This document shows, piece by piece, positions 14,804 to 23,056 of a stretch of 36,429 nt of DNA (within the stretch, counting starts at the first letter, position 1; every line of letters starts with the position of its first letter). Made by a program: the position numbers and the translations under genes. The notes below the pieces were generated by a model. It saw nothing but the letters and a program-made list of their open reading frames with translations, was not told the origin of the DNA and did not search any database. The stretch comes from Allomuricauda sp. (GTDB taxonomy: Bacteria > Bacteroidota > Bacteroidia > Flavobacteriales > Flavobacteriaceae): the NCBI GenBank assembly GCA_030148335.1, contig JASBTQ010000004.1, forward strand, positions 1 through 36,429. Reading direction: 5' to 3'.

Positions 14804-16975
14804 ATGCGCAACATTCACCCCAAAACACTTCAAGACCTGGAATTCCCAACGGTCCTGAACCAAATTTCAGCCCGCTGCAACACAGAACTCGGCAAGGAAC
14901 ATGCCCTAAACATTGTTCCCATCGATGATAAGGAAGAATTGATGGTCGTTTTGGGGCAAACTTCTGAGTATTTGGCCTCTTTTTCCAACGATAACCGAAT
15001 TCCCAACCACGGTTTTGATCAAATCAATCCGGAGCTTGGGCTGTTGAAGATAGATAATAGCACCTTGGAGATCACAGGTTTCCGAAAAATCGGGAACATC
15101 TGCAAAACAGTGACCATACATCAAAAATTCCTAAAAAAATTCAAGGAATACTATCCATTGCTCTTCCAAAAATCGGAAGGACTGGAACCCAATTCGGAGA
15201 TTTCCGAAGCCATTGATGCCGTTATCGACAAGTTTGGGGAAATCAAGGATTCAGCATCCTCGGAACTAAGACATATCCGTAGTCAGATCAATGAGGTACG
15301 GGGCAAGATCAACCAAAGCTTTGGCACTGCATTGGCACGTTGCCAATCCTTGGACTATCTGGATGAAATCCGGGAATCCGTCATGGAAAACCGTAGGGTG
15401 TTGGCCGTGAAGGCCATGCACCGCAAAAAAGTGAAAGGTAGTGTGATGGGTGCCTCAAAAACAGGCAGCATTGTCTATATCGTTCCCGAAGCGACACTGA
15501 CCTATGCCCGTGAATTGAACAACCTGGAATTTGAGGAGAAAGAGGAAATCCAACGGATATTGAACCAGTTGACAGGCCAGATCAGACCTTACTTGGAACT
15601 GTTGAAAGCCTATCAGGCCTATTTGGTGGATACGGATATCACGGCGGCCAAGGCCAAATACGCATCGGACATGAATGCCGTTTTGCCCGAGATCAATCAG
15701 GAGCGGGAACTGTTCCTAAGGGATGCCTACCACCCCCTGCTCTATTTGTCCAACAAACGAAAACAACAAAAAACGTGGCCGCAGACCATCAAATTGCACA
15801 AGGAGAACCGCATTATCGTGATCTCTGGACCCAATGCCGGGGGAAAAAGCATCACCCTGAAGACCATTGGCCTATTGCAGGTGATGTTGCAGAGCGGTAT
15901 GCTCATTCCCGTGCACGAACGCAGCTCTGTCTGCCTGTTCGAAAAGATCTTGACTGATATTGGGGACAATCAATCCATTGAAAATCATCTGAGTACCTAT
16001 AGTTATCGGTTAAAGAACATGAACCAGTTCCTGAAAAAGTGCAATGATGAGACCCTGTTCCTGATCGATGAATTTGGCACCGGAAGTGATCCCGAACTCG
16101 GCGGGGCCTTGGCGGAAGCCTTTTTGGAAGTGTTCTATGAGCGTGGGGCCTATGGCGTGATCACCACCCATTATGCCAACCTGAAGGCGCTGGCCAATGA
16201 ACTGCCCCATGCCACCAATGCGAACATGCTCTTCAACGCCAAGACCCTGGAACCCACATTCCAACTGGTGCTGGGCGAAGCGGGAAGCTCCTTTACGTTT
16301 GAGGTGGCGCAGAAGAACGGCATCCCCTACTCTTTGATCAACAAGGCCAAGAAGAAAATCGAGCGGGGCAAGGTCCGGTTCGATGCCACCATAGCCAAGT
16401 TGCAAAAGGAACGGAGCAAAATGGTGGAGACCGGCTCCAAGCTCAAAGAAGAGGAAACCAAGGCCCGTGAAGAATCCGAACGTCTGGAACAACTCAACAA
16501 CAAGATCAAGTCCAAGCTGGAGAGCTATCAGGAACTATATGACCACAACCAGCGGATGATCCAATTGGGCAACAAGGTGAACGCCATTTCGGAACGCTAT
16601 TTCATCGACAACAAAAAGCGACCCTTGATCTCAGAACTGCTGCGGATCGTGGAGACCGAGAACAGCAAACGGAAAAAGACCACGGCCAAAAAAGCCAAGG
16701 AAAAGCAGGAACAGCAGCAACAGGTGGCCCAAGAGCTGGAGCAAAAGATCCAAAAAGTGCGGGTGGAGAAAAAGGAGAAAAAGAAAAAAGAGGTCCAAGC
16801 CGAAAAGAACAAGCCCCGACCCGTCTTTAAAGTAGGCGACCGGGTCCGTTTGATGGACGGCAAGGCCGTGGGCAGCATCGATAGTCTGGAAAAGGGCAAG
16901 GCCGTGGTGAACTACGGGATGTTCACTACCAATGTGGGCGTGGACCAATTGGAGTTGGTGGAAGCGAAGAAGTAG
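14804..16975 (+). CDS. mutS2: MutS2-family ATPase lacking a Smr domain
   Basis: 723 residues. N-terminal core and lever helices occupy about 1-310. The ATPase has Walker A GPNAGGKS (342-349), Walker B LFLIDEFGTGSDP (Asp422-Glu423) and the ITTHYANLKALA switch. A long charged coiled coil (about 510-650, Lys/Glu/Gln-rich) replaces the usual MutS2 clamp linker, and the protein ends with a KOW/SH3-like fold (PVFKVGDRVRLMDGKAVGSI). No C-terminal Smr nuclease is present. Family members act in ribosome rescue or suppress recombination; without Smr the ribosome-splitting ATPase role is the more likely. A TATATTTG -7 element is at 14778-14785. Confidence 0.9.
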   Translation: MRNIHPKTLQDLEFPTVLNQISARCNTELGKEHALNIVPIDDKEELMVVLGQTSEYLASFSNDNRIPNHGFDQINPELGLLKIDNSTLEITGFRKIGNICKTVTIHQKFLKKFKEYYPLLFQKSEGLEPNSEISEAIDAVIDKFGEIKDSASSELRHIRSQINEVRGKINQSFGTALARCQSLDYLDEIRESVMENRRVLAVKAMHRKKVKGSVMGASKTGSIVYIVPEATLTYARELNNLEFEEKEEIQRILNQLTGQIRPYLELLKAYQAYLVDTDITAAKAKYASDMNAVLPEINQERELFLRDAYHPLLYLSNKRKQQKTWPQTIKLHKENRIIVISGPNAGGKSITLKTIGLLQVMLQSGMLIPVHERSSVCLFEKILTDIGDNQSIENHLSTYSYRLKNMNQFLKKCNDETLFLIDEFGTGSDPELGGALAEAFLEVFYERGAYGVITTHYANLKALANELPHATNANMLFNAKTLEPTFQLVLGEAGSSFTFEVAQKNGIPYSLINKAKKKIERGKVRFDATIAKLQKERSKMVETGSKLKEEETKAREESERLEQLNNKIKSKLESYQELYDHNQRMIQLGNKVNAISERYFIDNKKRPLISELLRIVETENSKRKKTTAKKAKEKQEQQQQVAQELEQKIQKVRVEKKEKKKKEVQAEKNKPRPVFKVGDRVRLMDGKAVGSIDSLEKGKAVVNYGMFTTNVGVDQLELVEAKK

Positions 16976-16983
16976 GCACTTTT

Positions 16984-17010
16984 ATTCTGCATGTGATGCG
17001 GAATCTCTTT
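16984..17010 (+). terminator. probable terminator of mutS2
   Basis: attctgcat (16984-16992) pairs with atgcggaat (16996-17004) with one G-U pair and a 3-nt loop, followed by a pyrimidine-rich tract (ctcttttctttac). It lies 9 bp after the mutS2 stop. The U-run is interrupted, so strength is uncertain. Confidence 0.55.
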
Positions 17011-17131
17011 TCTTTACAATGTTGATAACTACTGATAAATCAACAACTTACCACATTGTTTTTTTACCGATTTTTCGGTGAACTTCGTTATTGGTCGATA
17101 GAACTCATCAAAATGAATCATATCTCTAACA

Positions 17132-17605
17132 TTGGCAACCATTTAAAAAAATAATTATGGCAGACAGAAAAGAAGTATATGACGAACTAGATACTTTGGT
17201 TAAAGTACAAGATGAAAGGAACAATATACATATTGATTGGATAAAAACGGTATTAACTATTTCTACTTCTATAACTGCCATTATAATATCTTTTAAAGAT
17301 GGTAAATCCGAATCTAATCTTGAATTGATTTCTTATCTAACTACAATTTCCTTATCTGGAATTGGAATCCTTTTTGGATTAATTCATCTATTTGGATACG
17401 TAGTTCTTCACAATCGCAGTCTGACAAAGGTTCAGATTAATATATCACAACTTCTGAACGACAAAAAGATTGACAAACTTTCGAGAGTCGATACGCCAAA
17501 GTATCATAAAATTTCTGAAAAAATTTGTGTGATTTGCTTATTAATTTCATTTGTTTCTTTAATTATTTATGGTGTTTCAATTGAACTTTAAAAAACGGTT
17601 GCCAA
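17132..17605. repeat. 9-bp inverted repeats flanking the orphan gene at 17157
   Basis: ttggcaacc at 17132-17140 and ggttgccaa at 17597-17605 are exact reverse complements that bracket one open frame closely (16 bp before the ATG and 5 bp after the stop). The bracketed DNA is markedly more AT-rich than both neighbours. Confidence 0.55.
17157..17591 (+). CDS. AT-rich orphan membrane protein
   Basis: 144 residues. After an acidic, soluble N-terminus (about 1-28) come hydrophobic segments at about 30-46 (TVLTISTSITAIIISF), 61-86 (LTTISLSGIGILFGLIHLFGYVVL) and 121-141 (ICVICLLISFVSLIIYGVSI), so three transmembrane helices with a basic loop between the second and third (NRSLTKVQ to KYHKISEK). I do not recognise the family; the layout resembles the small SLATT-like or effector-type membrane proteins only in general terms. 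Codon use and base composition differ from mutS2 and the oxidoreductase on either side, and the 9-bp inverted repeats suggest it moved in as a unit. Confidence 0.6.
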   Translation: MADRKEVYDELDTLVKVQDERNNIHIDWIKTVLTISTSITAIIISFKDGKSESNLELISYLTTISLSGIGILFGLIHLFGYVVLHNRSLTKVQINISQLLNDKKIDKLSRVDTPKYHKISEKICVICLLISFVSLIIYGVSIEL

Positions 17606-17644
17606 CACAGTGTATAATTAATGGCTTGGTTCTAGCTTGCTTAC

Positions 17645-17690
17645 GAAAATCCTCGCGGATTTTCAGTTTGGTGTATACTTGCAAAGTATA
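17645..17690. other. two tandem short hairpins 3' of the orphan gene
   Basis: gaaaatcc/ggattttc (17645-17652, 17657-17664; 4-nt loop) and tatactt/aagtata (17674-17680, 17684-17690; 3-nt loop) lie in tandem after the orphan gene. The sequence around them (gtgtataattaatggctt to aactactcatagcctttacc) has further partial dyad symmetry. This could be a folded recombination site, a structured 3' end or a terminator. The remainder of 17691-17843 shows nothing else I can name. Confidence 0.5.
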
Positions 17691-17843
17691 GTGTAAAACC
17701 ACGCAACTACTCATAGCCTTTACCGATATCGAAACCCCACTTTTCTTTATCATTTTGTTATCCCGACCCAATCTTGAACCAACTCCTTCCATTTTTTTCC
17801 TATCTTGTTTGGCAATTCACGACCAAAACAACGTAAACAAAAA

Positions 17844-19298
17844 ATGAAGAAAAAATCATCCTCAAGTAGAAGAAACTTTGTGAAGAACACTGCAATGGCT
17901 TCCAGTATCTTTATCGTACCCCGCCACGTGTTGGGTGGGCCGGGCTTTTTGGCCCCCAGTGACCGTCTGAACCTAGCTGCAATCGGTGCGGGCGGAAAAG
18001 GGGCCAGTGATATCGCCAATGCGTCCGTGAACGGGCGCGAACGCGTAGTGGCCCTTTGCGATGTGGATTTTTCCGGGTCGGCCAAACGATCGGTGGAGCT
18101 TTTCCCCAAGGCGAAGCTCTACAACGACTATCGCGAAATGCTCGATAAGGAAAAGGACATCGATGCGGTGACCATCAGTACCCCGGACCACGTGCACGGA
18201 CCTGCAGCAGCCTATGCCATGCAGCGCGGTAAGCACGTGTATGTCCAAAAACCCCTCACCCACAACATCCGTGAAGCACGGGTGTTGACCCAGATGGCGA
18301 GGGACAAAAAAGTAGTGACCCAAATGGGCAACCAAGGAGGTTCTAACCCGCTCTTGGGCTTGGTACAAAAATGGGTGGATTCCGGGGCATTGGGCCGGAT
18401 CACCAAAGTGGAAATTTGGACGAACCGCCCTGTGTGGCCGCAAGGCTACGCCATGCCCGAACCCAATCCCGAAGGCAAACCTGAAGACCTGTTCTGGGAC
18501 CTTTGGTTGGGCCCTGCCCCTGAGAAACCCTATATCCCCAACCTGCATCCGTTCAACTGGCGAGGCTGGTGGGACTATGGAACCGGGGCCTTGGGCGATG
18601 TGGGATGCCATTTGGTGGACATTCCGTATCGAACCCTAAAACTGGGCTACCCTACCGCTGCAGAATGTAGCGTTGGAACGGTTTTCTCCCAAATGTGGAA
18701 CCCCGATTACCATCCTGAAGGTTGTCCGGCCACATCGTTCATCACCCTGAATTACGAAGCGACCGAAAAAACAGGTGCACCATTGATCATGACTTGGAGC
18801 GATGGGGGCATACGTCCCTCCCACCCCGAGATCATTCCGGCGGACAGCGACATTGGCGGTCCCGGAAGCTATAACGGTGTGCTCATCCATGGGGAAAATG
18901 GAGTGATCTCCACGAACATCAATGACAGTTCACCATTGACACCGAAACTCTATTTGAACAATGGCACCACAGAGTTCGGTCCTGAGGTAGAGGACATGCC
19001 AGAGCCTGAATATGGCCATCAACGCAAATGGGTGGATGCCTGTAAAGCCGGTTTTGGCAGTCAGGAGCACTTGGATCTGACTTCCTCATTTGACTATGCA
19101 GGACCTATGACGGAGACCGTTCTCATGGGCAACTTGGCCATCCGCAGCTATATGTTGCGCAGACCGAATGCCGAGGGCAATTTTGAATTCTATGGCCGCA
19201 AAAAGCTGCTATGGGACGGAGAGAACATGAAGGTCACCAATTTTGAGGATGCCAACCAATTTGTTACCCGAACCTACCGCGAAGGATGGGAAGTGTAA
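17844..19298 (+). CDS. Tat-exported Gfo/Idh/MocA-family oxidoreductase
   Basis: 484 residues from ATG 17844; an upstream TTG (17805) would precede the Tat signal and is rejected. The Tat signal is SRRNFVKNT (Arg9-Arg10), followed by a hydrophobic stretch (AMASSIFIVP). The Rossmann domain begins RLNLAAIGAGGKGASDIANA (48-53 glycine loop); VQKPLTHN (135-137 QKP) replaces the usual EKP catalytic-lysine motif. The C-terminal alpha/beta domain carries NWRGWWDYGTGALGDVGCHLVD, common in secreted Bacteroidota members. It probably oxidises or rearranges a sugar with a tightly held NAD(P) in the periplasm. Single gene, followed by an intrinsic terminator. Confidence 0.92.
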   Translation: MKKKSSSSRRNFVKNTAMASSIFIVPRHVLGGPGFLAPSDRLNLAAIGAGGKGASDIANASVNGRERVVALCDVDFSGSAKRSVELFPKAKLYNDYREMLDKEKDIDAVTISTPDHVHGPAAAYAMQRGKHVYVQKPLTHNIREARVLTQMARDKKVVTQMGNQGGSNPLLGLVQKWVDSGALGRITKVEIWTNRPVWPQGYAMPEPNPEGKPEDLFWDLWLGPAPEKPYIPNLHPFNWRGWWDYGTGALGDVGCHLVDIPYRTLKLGYPTAAECSVGTVFSQMWNPDYHPEGCPATSFITLNYEATEKTGAPLIMTWSDGGIRPSHPEIIPADSDIGGPGSYNGVLIHGENGVISTNINDSSPLTPKLYLNNGTTEFGPEVEDMPEPEYGHQRKWVDACKAGFGSQEHLDLTSSFDYAGPMTETVLMGNLAIRSYMLRRPNAEGNFEFYGRKKLLWDGENMKVTNFEDANQFVTRTYREGWEV

Positions 19299-19327
19299 TT
19301 GTATTGGAATAACCATATTGAAACAAG

Positions 19328-19352
19328 AGGGTCGCCAATGGCGGCCCTTTTT
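19328..19352 (+). terminator. rho-independent terminator after the oxidoreductase gene
   Basis: agggtcgcc (19328-19336) pairs with ggcggccct (19340-19348) with one G-U pair and a 3-nt loop, followed by a run of five T. It lies 30 bp after the stop at 19298. The spacer from 19353 to 19568 holds no other gene that I can see. Confidence 0.85.
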
Positions 19353-19568
19353 GTGTTCTTCCATGGGTTGAAAAATTACTGTTGAAGTCATCGGGTCTCT
19401 AACTATCACAGTTTGCTTTTTTTGTGGGTGGAGAAACGGAACACGAACGGGTTTGTGTTCGGTGTTTAAGTGTATTGTTTAATTTAGTAGCTTGCCATTG
19501 AACCAGTTTCATTGATTTGGAATCGGCTCAACACCCAAATTGAACCTAATCCAAAACCGACCTACGAA

Positions 19569-20201
19569 ATGGCAGTTTGGCAATATCCATTGTATATCAT
19601 ACCTCAAAAAAGTATAAGGGATAGATATGGAAAAATCCCAGAGAAACTATTCATAGATGAAGAGGGATGGAAACGCTTTTGGGAAAATTTCAACCGCGAT
19701 TTTGACAATACTATCTACGACTTTGAAGATGCCAAAACGATACGATGGTGGAAAAACATCAGGTTTGATACTGAAGGAACGGCAAACTACATCGACAGAT
19801 TGCTGACGAGGGCGGATTGGGGCAAATCCCCTGATTTTATGGCATGGAAGGGTGAGCCACATAGTGGGGATGACCATGATTGTCATATTTCTATCCATAA
19901 GGAAACAGGGGAAGTACAGGAATTCCAATTTCGGATTGATTTAAGGAACCGAGGTGGTGCCAAGCGTTTCATGAACAAAATGTTGCAACTGTGTTCCCAT
20001 CATAATTTCATGTTGATGGATTCCGATGGCTGGCTGTTCGAACCTAAGACCGAATGGGTCATGGAAAACATGGAAAAATCTTGTGCAGCAAGATTTATCA
20101 AAGATCCCTCAGGTTTTATGGAACAAGTGATGGATAAAGAGGAAAGTAAATTCCAGATTCCGTCACAAAAGAAAAGCTCCAAAGGTGGAGGGAAAAGCTA
20201 A
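19569..20201 (+). CDS. hypothetical protein, 210 residues
   Basis: ATG 19569 is preferred over a TTG at 19512, because the upstream codons are not protein-like. The protein has no signal or membrane segment and is rich in Trp, Asp and Lys (WKRFWENFNRDFDNTIYDF, KTIRWWKNIRF). A central EPHSGDDHDCHISIHKETGEVQEFQFRIDLR stretch looks like a beta-sheet region, then GGAKRFMNKMLQLCSHHNFMLMDSDGWLFEPK is helix plus strand. The C-terminus is a Lys/Ser/Gly-rich tail. I do not recognise it; the strand-helix-strand order at 115-170 suggests a small mixed alpha/beta domain. It probably stands alone. Confidence 0.7.
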   Translation: MAVWQYPLYIIPQKSIRDRYGKIPEKLFIDEEGWKRFWENFNRDFDNTIYDFEDAKTIRWWKNIRFDTEGTANYIDRLLTRADWGKSPDFMAWKGEPHSGDDHDCHISIHKETGEVQEFQFRIDLRNRGGAKRFMNKMLQLCSHHNFMLMDSDGWLFEPKTEWVMENMEKSCAARFIKDPSGFMEQVMDKEESKFQIPSQKKSSKGGGKS

Positions 20202-20378
20202 TCCCAGGAAAACCTTCCGTGCTTTTGTAAAGAATAAAAGGAACCAAACGGTCCTATTTCGAGAGTTTTCGACTTGCAACCCAATTCTTTTGAGTCAATA
20301 TCTAGATGATTCGAATTAAACCATCCAGATACCACACGCTAATTTAGTGACCGTTTAGAAACCCTTAAATTTTACAAA

Positions 20379-20963
20379 ATGAAAAAGAATGTATTGATTA
20401 TAGTGGCTTTTCTCACGGGAGTGGCCTGCTTTGCACAGAACACGAACAATGTACAGTTGGGCGCACGTGGCGGTGTCAATTTTGCCACCGTGGCCGGCGA
20501 CGATTTTGAGAGTCCAGACTCCAGAACTTCATTTTATGTAGGTCTCGTGGCAGAGGCTCCTTTGTCCGATCACGTTTCCTTGCAGCCGGAAGTCTTCTAT
20601 TCGGGCCAAGGTTTTGATATCACTGACGAACCGGATACTCCGGATGCCCAATTTCAAGTGGACTACATCCAAGTACCCGTTCTTTTGAAATTTTATATTG
20701 CCGACGGACTCAACATTCATGGTGGACCACAGTTTGGTTTTAAAGTAAATGAAGAGTTGGATTTTGATCCGGGAGAAGATTCCGGCGATTTTGATTCTGA
20801 CTCCATCAACAGTTTTGATTTCCAAGGAACAGCTGGTGTGGAATACAAATTTCCTTCCGGATTTTTCATCCAAGGACGATATTCCTATGGTTTCTCTGAG
20901 ATCATCGAAGATGTGGATGTGCATAATTCCGTTTGGTCCGCAGGTCTTGGATTCATGTTCTAG
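20379..20963 (+). CDS. outer-membrane beta-barrel (porin-family) protein
   Basis: 194 residues. The signal peptide is cleaved after CFAQ (about residue 21). The mature chain shows the eight-strand barrel pattern of the PorT/OMP_b-brl_2 family: QLGARGGVNFATVAGDDF, TSFYVGLVAEAPLSDHVSLQPEVFYSGQGF, DYIQVPVLLKFYIADGLNIHGGPQFGFKV, then GTAGVEYKFPSGFFIQGRYSYGFSEII, closing with an aromatic terminal strand (GLGFMF). An acidic external loop (DFDPGEDSGDFDSDS) precedes the third hairpin. Members are small outer-membrane proteins of unknown cargo. A strong terminator follows. Confidence 0.9.
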   Translation: MKKNVLIIVAFLTGVACFAQNTNNVQLGARGGVNFATVAGDDFESPDSRTSFYVGLVAEAPLSDHVSLQPEVFYSGQGFDITDEPDTPDAQFQVDYIQVPVLLKFYIADGLNIHGGPQFGFKVNEELDFDPGEDSGDFDSDSINSFDFQGTAGVEYKFPSGFFIQGRYSYGFSEIIEDVDVHNSVWSAGLGFMF

Positions 20964-20996
20964 GAATAAAAGAATCAGAAAAAGAAAATGAGGGAG

Positions 20997-21027
20997 CTCC
21001 ATCTACTGAGTAGGTGGAGTTTTTTTG
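20997..21027 (+). terminator. rho-independent terminator after the beta-barrel gene
   Basis: ctccatctac (20997-21006) pairs with gtaggtggag (21010-21019) with one G-U pair and a 3-nt loop, followed by eight T. It lies 34 bp after the stop at 20963. Confidence 0.9.
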
Positions 21028-21233
21028 TTGAAAAAGGGATGAAACACCATTAATGATGACTTTACTAGGTGTTGTTGAATAATAGCTTTAAGTTCATGTC
21101 CGGCATTCTATTCTTTATTGAGGATGATTCGAAACATTGATTCTATTGGGGATGACATAAAGGTGACATCCAAATGTCGTGGTGCTGACAGCCTTGGCCA
21201 ATTACCTTTGTCCAATAACCAAATACAAATGTT

Positions 21234-22988
21234 ATGAACAATACATCATCAATCGGAGAGCGGTTAAAATACCTGAGAAAGAGCAAAGGATATTCCCAAG
21301 AAGAGCTTTCCCAAAGGACCAATGTCACTGTGCGCACCATTCAACGCATCGAGGGAGAGGAAGTATCTCCCCACTTGAACACGGTAAAACTTTTGGCGAC
21401 GGCCTTGGAGGTGGATGTAAGCGACCTTCTCCCCTTGCAAGACCCCAAAGAAGAGACCCTGAAGAAGAAATGGCTTCTGCTTATGCATGCCACACCATTG
21501 TTGGGCATCTTCCTTCCGTTGTTCAATGTATTGATACCCCTTTTCCTTTGGATCCATAAACGGGAGGACAACCCCATCTATAACGAGCATGGCATCAAAG
21601 TGGTCAACTTCCAGATCACTACCCTACTTTTTGCCGTTTTGTCATTCATTAGCTTGCTGACGATAGAAAAATGGGGCTTCTTCATTTTTATTTCCGTGGT
21701 TCCCATTTGTATCGGCATCATGATCTTTAACATCATTTATGTGCTGCAAAAGGAAAAGTGCTTCTACCCCTTTTCCATCCCTTTTTTAAGGTTGAAAAAA
21801 AATAAGGCCTTTGGATTGGTGGTCTTCATTGGACTGTCGGTCATATCCAGTTGTTCACAGCCACGTCCAGAAACCATTGAACGCTTGGATGGCTCATTGA
21901 TAACCAAGGATTCCATCACCCATAAAATTGACCAGTTGATGGCCGATGCAGAAATATACGGAATGGCCATATCCATATTCAATGACAACCAACCCGTGTA
22001 CCAAAGGGTTTTCGGATACAAAGATTATCCTCATAAACAAAGGTTGACAGATTCCACCAATATGTATGGGGCCTCTTTCAGCAAGGCGGTTTTTGGGGTC
22101 TTGGTGATGAAGTTGGTTGAGGATGGGGTCATTGATTTGGACACTCCTTTGGAATCCTATTTGCCACAAAAAATTTATGAATATGAACCGCAGACCCGTT
22201 GGCACGATGATTTTTCCGACCTGAAGAAAGATTCGCTCTATCCTAAGATCACTGCAAGAATGTGCTTGGACCATACCACGGGTTTTAAAAATTACAGATG
22301 GTTTGAGGACGATCAAAAATTAAAGGTGAACTGGGAACCAGGAACCAAATTCGGGTATAGCGGAGAAGGTTTGATCTATCTGCAGGTGGTCTTGGAAAAA
22401 CTGACAGGGAAAGGATTGGAACAGTTGGCCCAAGAGCATATTTTCCGGCCTCTGGGGATGGAAAACTCAGCCTATGAATGGAAAGATCGCTTTGATAAAG
22501 ACGTTGCCCTTGGGCATAATGAAAAAGGGGAATCCCTTGAAAAGGACAAGGACAATGAGCCAAGGGGGGCTGGGACATTGGAAACCACAGCGGAAGACTA
22601 CACTAAGTTTTTAACAGCGGTGCTCAACCAAAGGTTGATCAGCAAGGCATCTTATGATGAGATTTTTAGTCCACACATCAGGATAAGGTCCAAAAAGCAG
22701 TTTGATGAAGGGGACGGCACTATTACCGACAAATATGACAACATTAATCTGAGTTATGGACTGGGTTGGGGCTATTTTGAAACACCCTATGGAAAAGCAA
22801 TGTTCAAGGAGGGCCATGGAAGTGGGTTTGTGCACCATTCCGTACTTTTTCCGGAATCGGGCAAAGGAATTATGATCATGACCAATTTTGAACGTGGGAA
22901 CAGCATCTTCAAGGAGTTGCTCGAGGTTACCCTACAGGACATTTATACCCCATGGGAATGGGAAAACTATATTCCGTACAATAAATAA
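21234..22988 (+). CDS. XRE DNA-binding domain fused to DUF4870 membrane domain and serine beta-lactamase-like domain
   Basis: 584 residues. Residues 7-62 are an XRE helix-turn-helix (IGERLKYLRKSKGYSQEEL, TNVTVRTIQRIEGE). Residues about 78-180 are a DUF4870/Tic20-like membrane domain (PLFNVLIPLFLWIHKRED, GIKVVNFQITTLLFA). A basic RLKKNK turn, one further hydrophobic helix and a lipobox-like VISSC (Cys207) follow. Residues about 225-575 are a class C/PBP-like serine hydrolase with SFSK (Ser281-Lys284), YSG (375-377) and HGSG (528-531). Positive-inside reasoning places the DNA-binding end in the cytoplasm and the hydrolase in the periplasm. An internal TTG at 21792 could also start a stand-alone lipoprotein hydrolase. 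A TACCTTTG -7 element is at 21203-21210. The fusion is seen directly; any sensing role is inference. Confidence 0.88.
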   Translation: MNNTSSIGERLKYLRKSKGYSQEELSQRTNVTVRTIQRIEGEEVSPHLNTVKLLATALEVDVSDLLPLQDPKEETLKKKWLLLMHATPLLGIFLPLFNVLIPLFLWIHKREDNPIYNEHGIKVVNFQITTLLFAVLSFISLLTIEKWGFFIFISVVPICIGIMIFNIIYVLQKEKCFYPFSIPFLRLKKNKAFGLVVFIGLSVISSCSQPRPETIERLDGSLITKDSITHKIDQLMADAEIYGMAISIFNDNQPVYQRVFGYKDYPHKQRLTDSTNMYGASFSKAVFGVLVMKLVEDGVIDLDTPLESYLPQKIYEYEPQTRWHDDFSDLKKDSLYPKITARMCLDHTTGFKNYRWFEDDQKLKVNWEPGTKFGYSGEGLIYLQVVLEKLTGKGLEQLAQEHIFRPLGMENSAYEWKDRFDKDVALGHNEKGESLEKDKDNEPRGAGTLETTAEDYTKFLTAVLNQRLISKASYDEIFSPHIRIRSKKQFDEGDGTITDKYDNINLSYGLGWGYFETPYGKAMFKEGHGSGFVHHSVLFPESGKGIMIMTNFERGNSIFKELLEVTLQDIYTPWEWENYIPYNK

Positions 22989-23056
22989 GGGGCATTTTTT
23001 GAAAACAATAAAACTATCTTTACATTGGTTTTTTAAGAACATTTGAAAAATTGAGC

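Noticed and set aside
17641..17760. possible tRNA or structured ncRNA after the orphan gene
   Set aside because: The two hairpins do not fit a cloverleaf, and there is no CCA end or T-loop consensus; kept only as a structured element.
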